From NCBI RefSeq assembly GCF_900143015.1, contig NZ_FSRT01000002.1:434001-498000 (forward strand): a DNA stretch of 64,000 nucleotides, given 5' to 3'. Both the position numbers and the translations under genes were made by a program. Source of the stretch: Fibrobacter sp. UWB11 (lineage in GTDB: Bacteria; Fibrobacterota; Fibrobacteria; Fibrobacterales; Fibrobacteraceae). The notes below the pieces were generated by a model. The model was not told where the DNA came from. It did no database searches and saw only the letters and a list, made by a program, of their open reading frames with translations. Below, piece by piece: positions 45,661 through 53,224 of the stretch (positions within the stretch are counted from its first letter, which is position 1; every line of letters starts with the position of its first letter).

Positions 45661-45688
45661 TACTCCAATTAGACTTTCAAAACTCCAG
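45661..45688. promoter_or_regulatory. 28-bp direct-repeat site before the exported hydrolase
   Basis: TACTCCAATTAGACTT..AACTCCAG aligns base for base with the sites at 33251, 39415 and 57121; TCCAA at 45664 and TCCAG at 45684 are 20 bases apart. There is no TTAG-N6-CTAA palindrome here. Confidence 0.6.
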
Positions 45689-45732
45689 CGCGTTTTTTGA
45701 AATTGTCAAGTTTTAATACTATCTTTTTTCGT

Positions 45733-46521
45733 ATGATTCAACCCATTTTACCCATTATCCAAGGTCTCACCATCCCGTTTTTAGGGACGGTTCTCGGCGC
45801 AGCCTGCGTATTCTTTATCCGCGGGCAAATGAAGCAGAACCTCAAGCGCGGACTTTTAGCATTTGCAGCAGGCGTCATGGTAGCGGCATCCGTCTGGAGC
45901 CTGCTCCTCCCGGCCATCAGCACCAGCGAGCATTTGGGTAAATTGGCTTTTGTACCCGCCGCAGTTGGGTTCTGGGCAGGCATTTTATTCTTGTACATTT
46001 TGGACAAAATCACGCCGCATTTGCATTTGGGCAGTCAAACGCCCGAAGGCCCGAGAGCAAAGCTCAAACGCACCACGATGCTCACGCTCGCCGTGACACT
46101 CCACAACTTGCCCGAAGGCATGGCTGTCGGCATTGTTTTCGCAGGTTGGCTTTCCGGGAACGTCGCCATCACACTCTCGGCAGCATTCGCACTTTCCATC
46201 GGTATCGCTATCCAGAATTTTCCTGAAGGAGCCGTCGTTTCACTCCCGCTAAAAGCCGAAGGCGCAACACGCAAAAAAGCATTCGCGCTCGGAGCGCTCT
46301 CTGGAGCTGTCGAACTGATCGGTGCATTGATTACCTTAATCGCCGCAGAAATTCTTTCGCCGTTCATGCCTTATCTGCTTTCGTTTGCGGCAGGCGCAAT
46401 GATCTACGTTGTCGTTGAAGAAATGCTCCCCGAAGTGAGCGAAGGCGACCACTTTGACGCAGGCACAATTCTCTTCGCCGTCGGCTTCACGCTCATGATG
46501 GCACTCGACAGCGCGCTATAG
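45733..46521 (+). CDS. ZIP-family metal transporter
   Basis: A 262-residue inner-membrane protein with about eight TM helices. The metal-binding TM4 motif is VTLHNLPEGMAVGIVFAGW and TM5 has IAIQNFPEGAVVSLPL; both HNxPEG and QNxPEG are hallmarks of ZupT-type ZIP carriers for zinc, iron or manganese. ATG 45733 begins directly at the first TM; an upstream ATG at 45697 would overlap the divergent regulatory region. The gene is divergent from the exported hydrolase, and the 28-bp site lies between them. Confidence 0.85.
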   Translation: MIQPILPIIQGLTIPFLGTVLGAACVFFIRGQMKQNLKRGLLAFAAGVMVAASVWSLLLPAISTSEHLGKLAFVPAAVGFWAGILFLYILDKITPHLHLGSQTPEGPRAKLKRTTMLTLAVTLHNLPEGMAVGIVFAGWLSGNVAITLSAAFALSIGIAIQNFPEGAVVSLPLKAEGATRKKAFALGALSGAVELIGALITLIAAEILSPFMPYLLSFAAGAMIYVVVEEMLPEVSEGDHFDAGTILFAVGFTLMMALDSAL

Positions 46522-46628
46522 AACAATACAAAATGTCCACAGCTAGAAAAAATTTTACAAACAGATTTGTAGCATTCGATGTATATTAAAAAATAGGGTT
46601 ATGGATATTTCTACTCGTGGAGGTGCGT

Positions 46629-49331
46629 ATGCACAAACTTTCCTCGGGTGTTTTAGCGGTATCGATTTTTACCGCGGGGATGGCTTGGAGTTGCTCGGAT
46701 TCATCCGAAAAAGGGGTTTCACCGGATTCACCAAATGATGGCGATCCGCCCACAATCATTTCACAATCATCAGACGATTCACATGGGGATAGTTCCGCAA
46801 AGGATCTCTCCAGTTCAAGCGATGGCAAAGCCTCGGGCGTAGATTCCGTAAGCAGTTCGTCCTCAGACGAAAACATTTCAAAACATTCATCATCGTCAAT
46901 CAAATCACCATCAAACGAAACTTCTTCATCTAGCACAAACGCATTTATATACACCGCTCCAGAAAATTTCTCGGATACTGTAAATGGTGCAATTTTTGAT
47001 ATGGTGTACGTTGCCGGAGGTTCATACACGCGCGGATGCGACAACTGCGCCGAACAAGACAAAATTTACGAATCTCCATCGCACAAAGTCACCTTGGACG
47101 ATTACCACATAGCATCAACCGAAGTGACCATCGGACAATGGAATGCAATCATGGGCGGCAAAAAATCCGCATGGGAATCCGATAAAGCACCCAAAATTGG
47201 CGTTAGTTGGTTTGATGCTAACAATTTTGCATGTAAGTTAACACAAAAGACAGGGCGGCAATACCGCCTACTCACTGACGCTGAATGGGAATTCGCAGCG
47301 CGTGGCGGCAAAGACGGAATCGCTGACAAATTCAAATTTTCTGGAAGCAATAAAATAGACGATGTCGCCTGGTATTCCGAAAATAGCGGAGGCAAGTCAC
47401 ATGACGTCGCCACCAAGAAACCGAACAAACTCGGACTTTACGACATGAGCGGCAATTCCTGGGAATGGGTTTACGACTGGCTTGTCGCTTACACATCTTC
47501 TGATAAAATAAATCCAGTACAGCTCACAGGCTCGGGCAACAAGACGCGTCGTGGCGGAAGCTATGGCGAGCCCGCAGAATTTGCGAGAGTGAGCCGCAGG
47601 GCAATCCGCAGCCGCGACGGCGCCGCTGATATGGGATTTAGAATAGGGACATCTTCAAAACTCCCGCCCGGAATGGTAAGCCCATGCGAAGCCGCAAACC
47701 CTTCCGCAGCCGTTTGCAGCGGAGAAAAGAATCGCGATTGCCGCCTAATCACAAATGCCGATGAAGCCTGGATTAGCGACGATTACACAGTCATCATCGG
47801 AGAAGATGGAACTGCCGCCGTATCGGGCTACCCCAACATTTCAGGCCAATGGTACACGCTCAACAATCGCAGTTTCAACGTCGTCACAAGAACAGGCACC
47901 AAAACATACGCCTACTACATCTTCAGTGAAGACGAACTCACCATGATTAGCGACGACGGGATTCCTTATCGCCTATACAAAAGAAGTGCTACCGAAGCCA
48001 AGAACAAAATATCACTTCCGACCGTAAGTAATCCCAAAACATTATCACAGTTGATTGCCGCAGTAGAACCCGAGCGTCTCGTAAGCGATGAGCAAATTTT
48101 ACACCCAGACACAAGCATTCGCGACAAACGCATCGCAGCCGAAAGTGGATACACTTGGTTCTTTGATGGTCGTTGCTGCGGCGGCAATCACAAATACCGC
48201 TTTCACCTTGACAAAAATGGCGATGCAGAATTCGTCGTAATGGATTATGACGACACGCACCATGAAAACATTCTCGCAAAAGGCCGCTGGTTCACCGTTG
48301 GCAACATCGGACTACACATCGTCCTGAACGGCAAATATTACAACTACCTTTACTCCGTGGGCGAACGCACCATGAGCTATAGCGAGTACATGCCCGCAGG
48401 CCCCATTTTCTGTCACATTTCCTTCCAAAGCTACGAACGAGGCGACTTCCGCATTTTCAACAAAACCGTTTATGACGATAACATAAAAAGACCTCGAGGT
48501 TTCAATGGAGAAAATCCAGTCTACGAAGCAGGCGATTATCAATGGGGATCCGAATCAACACGTTCTAACAACGATATACCTGCCCAATCATCCTCAAGCG
48601 CATCGCAATCAAAAGTATCTCTTGACGAGAATGGCTTCGCTACAGTAGCCGACGTTTACAAGAGTCTCGCCGCCAATGAAAAAGCGGTATTCATCATCCG
48701 CCATTCCGAGCGCGAAGATGATGTCGCCATGGAAACAGAACTCACTGCAAACGGCATCAAGATGGCTCAAGACCTGGGCAAGACTCTCAAAAGTAGCGAA
48801 GATTTTTCGTACATCACTTCTGGATTCGTACGCACAAATGAAACGGCAAACAACATTTCAAAAGGTCGAGGAGAATCCAGCCTCCCTAAACTCATCACAA
48901 ATTACGACATCACAGGAAACTGGTTCCTGAAAATTTCAGCCGATTCGCTCGCAAAATACGCAACATCGCTTAGTCTTAAAGGAGGTTCCGTTGAATTGAT
49001 GGCCCGTTGGGCCTATGACAACGAATACCCCGAAGCATTTTACGATCTTGAATCCCGTGCCGAAGAATTTATGCAAAGCGTCATCTTGAAAAACTTGCGC
49101 AAATGGAATCGCATCAGCATCATGGTTTCGCACGATATTTTCGTAATGCCACTAACCGTTTTCGGTTCACAAAAGAATGTAGCTCTCAAGTATCATAAAG
49201 ACTACCATTGGATTAATTACATCGCTGGGCTTGCCATCATCATTAGCGCAGATAACAATTTACGCTATATACCCATAAAGGGCGCCGATTCAGGCGTCAT
49301 CGATTATCTAGCAATGTACAAAGCAAAATAA
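46629..49331 (+). CDS. Lipoprotein with FGE-sulfatase-like and histidine-phosphatase domains
   Basis: A protein of about 900 residues. ATG 46629 has GGAGG upstream. The signal ends near GMAWSCSDS and a Ser-rich linker (about 25-105) follows. Residues about 115-345 form a formylglycine-enzyme-like (SUMF1) domain: YVAGGSYTRGCDNC, EVTIGQWNAIMG, RLLTDAEWEFAARGG, GLYDMSGNSWEWVYDW and TRRGGSYGEPAEFARVSRR. These often act as non-catalytic binding folds. A middle region of unrecognised modules leads, after another Ser stretch, to a C-terminal histidine-phosphatase domain (VFIIRHSEREDD; MVSHDIFVMPL), paralogous to that of 13996-16131. Confidence 0.7.
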   Translation: MHKLSSGVLAVSIFTAGMAWSCSDSSEKGVSPDSPNDGDPPTIISQSSDDSHGDSSAKDLSSSSDGKASGVDSVSSSSSDENISKHSSSSIKSPSNETSSSSTNAFIYTAPENFSDTVNGAIFDMVYVAGGSYTRGCDNCAEQDKIYESPSHKVTLDDYHIASTEVTIGQWNAIMGGKKSAWESDKAPKIGVSWFDANNFACKLTQKTGRQYRLLTDAEWEFAARGGKDGIADKFKFSGSNKIDDVAWYSENSGGKSHDVATKKPNKLGLYDMSGNSWEWVYDWLVAYTSSDKINPVQLTGSGNKTRRGGSYGEPAEFARVSRRAIRSRDGAADMGFRIGTSSKLPPGMVSPCEAANPSAAVCSGEKNRDCRLITNADEAWISDDYTVIIGEDGTAAVSGYPNISGQWYTLNNRSFNVVTRTGTKTYAYYIFSEDELTMISDDGIPYRLYKRSATEAKNKISLPTVSNPKTLSQLIAAVEPERLVSDEQILHPDTSIRDKRIAAESGYTWFFDGRCCGGNHKYRFHLDKNGDAEFVVMDYDDTHHENILAKGRWFTVGNIGLHIVLNGKYYNYLYSVGERTMSYSEYMPAGPIFCHISFQSYERGDFRIFNKTVYDDNIKRPRGFNGENPVYEAGDYQWGSESTRSNNDIPAQSSSSASQSKVSLDENGFATVADVYKSLAANEKAVFIIRHSEREDDVAMETELTANGIKMAQDLGKTLKSSEDFSYITSGFVRTNETANNISKGRGESSLPKLITNYDITGNWFLKISADSLAKYATSLSLKGGSVELMARWAYDNEYPEAFYDLESRAEEFMQSVILKNLRKWNRISIMVSHDIFVMPLTVFGSQKNVALKYHKDYHWINYIAGLAIIISADNNLRYIPIKGADSGVIDYLAMYKAK

Positions 49332-49342
49332 GAAATTATTAA

Positions 49343-50239
49343 TTATTCAGCTCGCTTGTCCAGTTCCGCCTTCAAAAACTTTAGGAATTGCGCGGCGGGC
49401 TTGCTGAACACGGGATTCTTTTTCCACACGACCACGAGACCGCTAGTACGTTCGGGTGAAATACGCACGAACGCAAAGGGACTGTCTTTCCCGGTGTTTA
49501 TCAGGCGTTCAAGCGTAAGGGCGGCACCCATTCCTTGTTCTACACAGACGGCGGCATTGTATATAAGGTTGTAAGTGCCGACAATGTTGAGCGATTTCAA
49601 ATCTCGCCCAAGCCACCCCGTGAATTCTCGGGAATCAAGTGTTTGTCGTGAAACTAACAGCGGAATATTCGCAAAATCACGGGCGATTATCTTCGATTTC
49701 TTTGCAAGCGGATGATCCCTGCGCAACAGAAGCCCCCATGTGTCTCGGTCGGGGAGCGTCAGGTATTCATATTTTGTTTTGTCGACAGGTTCTACCAATA
49801 ACCCGAAATCAATCAAGCCTCGATCTAGTTTCTCCGTAACATCTTCCGCATTTCCGCTAGAAATGTTCAGGCAGATTTTCGGATATTGTTTCTGCATTTG
49901 CTTGCAGGCATCGGCGATGGGCTTGAAACCTTGCGTTTCGCCTGCGCCGATATACACGTCACCCGCGATTTCTTCCTTGCTTGATTCGGCAAATTCCTTT
50001 TGGGTGTATTTCACAAGTTCCATGATTTCTTGCGCGCGCTTCTTAAAACGCAAGCCTTCTTCGGTCAGCGTCGTCTTCTTGTTGCTGCGCACAAAGAGCT
50101 GCGCCCCGATTTCTTCTTCGAGTTCCTGCATCTGGCGCGAAAGCGTCGGCTGCGTCACAAAGAGCACATTGTTTGCCGCCTGCGAAAAACATTCCTGCTC
50201 GGCCACCGCCAAAAAATATTTAAGAGTCCGTAATTCCAT
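49343..50239 (-). CDS. LysR-family transcriptional regulator
   Basis: A 298-residue regulator. The N-terminal HTH is typical: MELRTLKYFLAVAEQECFSQ, TQPTLSRQMQELEEEIGAQL and RSNKKTTLTEEG. An effector-binding domain follows from about residue 90. It is divergent from an NADPH-type flavoprotein gene, with a 138-base shared promoter region, and most likely controls that cluster. Confidence 0.92.
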   Translation of the reverse strand: MELRTLKYFLAVAEQECFSQAANNVLFVTQPTLSRQMQELEEEIGAQLFVRSNKKTTLTEEGLRFKKRAQEIMELVKYTQKEFAESSKEEIAGDVYIGAGETQGFKPIADACKQMQKQYPKICLNISSGNAEDVTEKLDRGLIDFGLLVEPVDKTKYEYLTLPDRDTWGLLLRRDHPLAKKSKIIARDFANIPLLVSRQTLDSREFTGWLGRDLKSLNIVGTYNLIYNAAVCVEQGMGAALTLERLINTGKDSPFAFVRISPERTSGLVVVWKKNPVFSKPAAQFLKFLKAELDKRAE

Positions 50240-50293
50240 AGGTATAAATATACTTTATTATGTCTAAAAAGCATAGCAAGCCATAGTAAATAA

Positions 50294-50307
50294 GTAATTG
50301 CTATTAC
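50294..50307. promoter_or_regulatory. Inverted repeat in the LysR divergent region
   Basis: GTAAT-TGCT-ATTAC is a short palindrome containing the T-N11-A pattern expected of LysR sites, located between the regulator and the flavoprotein gene. Confidence 0.4.
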
Positions 50308-50377
50308 ATAGCGGTTTAGCTATATTAAGAACGTAAAGGAAAAAAAACGCGGGCACAACCTTAAAGGGAAAATAATT

Positions 50378-50917
50378 ATGAAAAACGTTCTAGTGATTTC
50401 GAGCAGTTTGCGTGCCAAGAGCAATTCCGAGACCTTGGCGCAGGAATTTGCGAAGGGAGCTATTGAGGCGGGCAACAAGGTAGAAGTTGTTTCGCTGCGT
50501 GGCAAGAAGATTGCTTTCTGCACGGGTTGCCTTGCCTGCCAAAAGAAGGGCAAGTGCGTCATCAAGGACGATGCAAACGCCATCACTGAGAAAATGAAGA
50601 AGGCCGAAGTCATCGTGTTCGCGACGCCGATTTACTATTACGAGATGAGCGGTCAACTCAAGACGATGCTCGATCGCGCAAATTCCCTTTATGTAAGTGA
50701 TTACAAGTTCCGCGAAATTTACCTGCTCGCTTCTGCTGCCGATACCGACAAGAAGGCGATGAACATCGCGAAGCGCGGCATCAGCGGCTGGATAGCCTGC
50801 TTTGACGGCGTGAAGTTCAAGGGCGGCATATGTGCCACCGGTGCCGAGAATCCCGGCGATGTCAAGGAACGCACTACACTTTTGAAGAAAGTGTACGCAA
50901 TGGGAAGTAAAGTTTAA
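50378..50917 (+). CDS. NADPH-dependent FMN reductase / iron-sulfur-type flavoprotein
   Basis: A 179-residue flavodoxin-fold protein: VLVISSSLRAKSNSETLAQE, then the Cys pattern CTGCLACQKKGKC seen in iron-sulfur flavoproteins, VIVFATPIYYYEMSGQLKTM, and a last part for FMN. It likely reduces quinones, flavins or other small acceptors using NAD(P)H. It is first in a cluster with a hydrolase lipoprotein (17 bases downstream) and a cyclophilin-like lipoprotein, under the divergent LysR. Confidence 0.85.
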   Translation: MKNVLVISSSLRAKSNSETLAQEFAKGAIEAGNKVEVVSLRGKKIAFCTGCLACQKKGKCVIKDDANAITEKMKKAEVIVFATPIYYYEMSGQLKTMLDRANSLYVSDYKFREIYLLASAADTDKKAMNIAKRGISGWIACFDGVKFKGGICATGAENPGDVKERTTLLKKVYAMGSKV

Positions 50918-50934
50918 CGACAAGGAGATAACTC

Positions 50935-52134
50935 ATGAAATCCAAATTCTTAAGTGCGGCGTTCGCCGTGGTTTCCGCCTGCACCCTGATGGCGTGCTGC
51001 CCCGAAAAAGAAAACAATGCTGCGCAGGGTGCCGCAACGCCGGCCGCGCAGCCCACAACTGAAACAGCTCAACCTGCACCGGAGAAAGATATGAATAAGC
51101 TTAACCTCACCGCCGAATGGGACAAGGTTTTCCCGCAGAGCGAAAAGGTGGAACATTCCAAGGTCACTTTCAAGAACCATTTTGGCATTGAACTCGCCGC
51201 CGACATGTTCGTGCCCAAGGACACGAGCCTCAAGGCGAACGGTAAGTTCCCTGCAATCGCCATTTCGGGCCCGTTCGGTGCCATCAAGGAACAGTCCTCT
51301 GGGCTTTACGCGCAGCACATGGCGGAACGCGGATTCCTGACCATCGCATTCGACCCGTCGTTTACCGGCGAATCGGGCGGCGAGCCGCGCTACATGAACA
51401 GCCCGGACATCAATACCGAAGACTTCATGGCGTCTGTAGATTTCCTCTCGACCCGCGACAACGTTGACCCGGAACGCATCGGCATCATCGGCATTTGCGG
51501 CTGGGGCGGCATGGCGATTAACGCTGCCGGCATCGATACCCGCATAAAGGCGACCGTCGCTTCGACCATGTACGACATGAGCCGCGTCACCGCCAACGGT
51601 TACTTCGACCAGGCGAACAACGCAAAGGCACGTAACGAAATGCGCAAAGCTTTGATGGCACAACGCACCAAGGAATTCAAGGATGGCAAATACGAACTCG
51701 CAGGCGGCGTGGTAGACCCGCTCCCGACTGACGCTCCGTTTTTCGTGAAGGATTACTACGACTATTACAAGACCCCGCGTGGCTACCACAAGCGTTCGCT
51801 CAACAGCAACATGGGCTGGATTAAATCGGCTGGCACGTCGCTCTTGAACACAAAACTGCTCGCTTACGCCAACGAAATCGAAAGAGCCGTGCTCGTGATT
51901 CACGGCGAAAAGGCCCACAGCCGCTACTTCAGCGAAGGTGCGTTCGAAAAGATGACCGGCAAGAAGGTCAAGGTCCCCGCAAAGCTTGACCCCAGCAAGA
52001 ACTGGAGCATGACCGTCGGCAACAAGGAACTCCTGATTATCCCGGGTGCAGTCCATACCGACCTCTACGACGACGTGAACGGCAGAATTCCCTACGACAA
52101 GATGGAAGAATTCTTCAAGACAAATTTGAAGTAA
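50935..52134 (+). CDS. Alpha/beta hydrolase lipoprotein with Cys nucleophile elbow
   Basis: A 399-residue exported hydrolase. The lipoprotein signal ends in ACTLMACCPEKE, and an Ala/Pro/Gln linker follows (about 25-50). The core begins FKNHFGIELAADMFVPKD, and the elbow reads IIGICGWGGMAINAAG, with Cys where most hydrolases have Ser, as in dienelactone-hydrolase-like enzymes. LVIHGEKAHSRYFSEGAF and IPGAVHTDLYD supply the Asp/His region. Ribosome-binding site AAGGAG. It belongs to the LysR-linked cluster. The substrate is unknown. Confidence 0.8.
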   Translation: MKSKFLSAAFAVVSACTLMACCPEKENNAAQGAATPAAQPTTETAQPAPEKDMNKLNLTAEWDKVFPQSEKVEHSKVTFKNHFGIELAADMFVPKDTSLKANGKFPAIAISGPFGAIKEQSSGLYAQHMAERGFLTIAFDPSFTGESGGEPRYMNSPDINTEDFMASVDFLSTRDNVDPERIGIIGICGWGGMAINAAGIDTRIKATVASTMYDMSRVTANGYFDQANNAKARNEMRKALMAQRTKEFKDGKYELAGGVVDPLPTDAPFFVKDYYDYYKTPRGYHKRSLNSNMGWIKSAGTSLLNTKLLAYANEIERAVLVIHGEKAHSRYFSEGAFEKMTGKKVKVPAKLDPSKNWSMTVGNKELLIIPGAVHTDLYDDVNGRIPYDKMEEFFKTNLK

Positions 52135-52144
52135 CTTGACTGAT

Positions 52145-52171
52145 GTCATCCCCGCGTAGGCGGGGATCTCC
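52145..52171. repeat. Dispersed palindrome acting as a terminator
   Basis: GTCATCCCCGCG..GCGGGGATCTCC directly follows the hydrolase gene and runs into a TTTTT tract, so this copy has the form of an intrinsic terminator. Confidence 0.8.
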
Positions 52172-52207
52172 TTTTTATTATTGAATTAAATTTTTCAGAG
52201 AGTTTTT

Positions 52208-52705
52208 ATGAAAGGACGTATCCTATACATTGTCATTTTATTGCTGTTCGCAGCTTGCTCTTCTGACGCGGCGTCGTCTGTCAAACCGTCGCAGCCTGAA
52301 GCTCAGACGCCGAAATCGTCCGCCAATTCATCCGCCCAAACGGAGGCTCCCGTGAAACTCAAGATCCATGTGAACGATACCACCTTCACGGCGACGCTCG
52401 AAGAAAATTCCTCCGCCAAGGCCTTCGCCGAATTCCTCGCGCAGGGCGACATGACGCTCGACATGCATGACTACGGCAGTTTCGAGAAGGTGGCCGACCT
52501 GCCGCGCAGTTTCCCGCGCAATGACAAACAAATCGACACCGACGCAGGCGACATCATCCTTTACCAGGGTAATTCCATTACTATCTACTACGACAAGAAT
52601 TCCTGGAACTTCACGCGCCTCGCCCGTATTGACAACGTAAACAAGAAACGCCTCCAGCAGATTCTCGGCAAAGGGAACGTGAAGGCGACATTCTCGGTGG
52701 AATAA
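52208..52705 (+). CDS. Cyclophilin-like fold lipoprotein
   Basis: A 165-residue lipoprotein (LLLFAACSSDA, Cys about 18) with a Ser/Ala/Pro linker and a C-terminal cyclophilin-like domain: VNDTTFTATLEENSSAKAFA, MTLDMHDYGSFEKVADLP, GDIILYQGNSITIYYDKN and FTRLARID. This family is often found near flavoprotein and hydrolase genes; peptidyl-prolyl isomerase activity is not established for it. Confidence 0.82.
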   Translation: MKGRILYIVILLLFAACSSDAASSVKPSQPEAQTPKSSANSSAQTEAPVKLKIHVNDTTFTATLEENSSAKAFAEFLAQGDMTLDMHDYGSFEKVADLPRSFPRNDKQIDTDAGDIILYQGNSITIYYDKNSWNFTRLARIDNVNKKRLQQILGKGNVKATFSVE

Positions 52706-52929
52706 GTAGTTTTGGCGATTTTACTACCATAAATCTGCCAAAAGAGAATTTTTTTAGCCTGTTTTGGCAAAAATATTGTATATCCCGTAAAACCCATAAT
52801 TCTAGCCGTAATTTTGCTATTGCGTCCATGCGGAGTTTTGCTTAATTTACACACTTACCACCGCCCTCGTGTACGTCACCAAGCCGTATGGAGGAGAGAA
52901 GCGCAAATAAGCAAATCCGCTAACGCAAT

Positions 52930-52957
52930 GTCATCCCCGACTAGTTCGGGGATCGCC
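52930..52957. repeat. Dispersed palindrome, short-loop form
   Basis: GTCATCCCCGAC..GTTCGGGGATCGCC, a variant with compensating changes in the arms. Confidence 0.8.
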
Positions 52958-53010
52958 ATCTCGTATAAAAAAAGTATTCCCTAAAACAAAGGGAATACAT
53001 AAATCAAGAA

Positions 53011-53174
53011 GGAGATTCCCTCCCCATTCGCGGATCATGCTCACATAAGTGCTAGTTGCATTCAAGGCGAGTGTCGCGACAGGCTGCTTGCAGACTGTCA
53101 TGATTGAGCCGAAGATGCTGACGCAAAGCGTCAAAGCACTAAGTGATCAAAGAGCTCGGAGGCGGGAATGACAA
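53011..53174. repeat. Long-loop dispersed repeat with several hairpins
   Basis: The usual arms GGAGATTCCC and GGCGGGAATGAC are 140 bases apart. Between them are CGCGGATCATG, the arms AGTGCT..AGCACT, GTGTCGCGACAG, and the hairpin GACGC-AAA-GCGTC, then AAGTGATCAAAG. This layout is shared with 18703-18788 and 21755-21835. Confidence 0.75.
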
Positions 53175-53183
53175 GCCTTTCGC

Positions 53184-53207
53184 AAAAACGCCTGACTTTT
53201 TCAGGCG
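53184..53207 (-). terminator. Intrinsic terminator of the P-type ATPase gene
   Basis: On the reverse strand CGCCTGA pairs with TCAGGCG around AAAAG, followed by five T, 18 bases past the stop. Confidence 0.8.
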
Positions 53208-53224
53208 CATTTTTAACACATCAA

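Larger units (their letters stand above)
52706..53224. other. Repeat-rich intergenic region
   Basis: A 519-base gap between convergent genes. It holds a short-loop palindrome (52930-52957), a very long-loop repeat (53011-53174) and the terminator of the P-type ATPase (53184-53207). No coding frame is credible. Confidence 0.7.
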
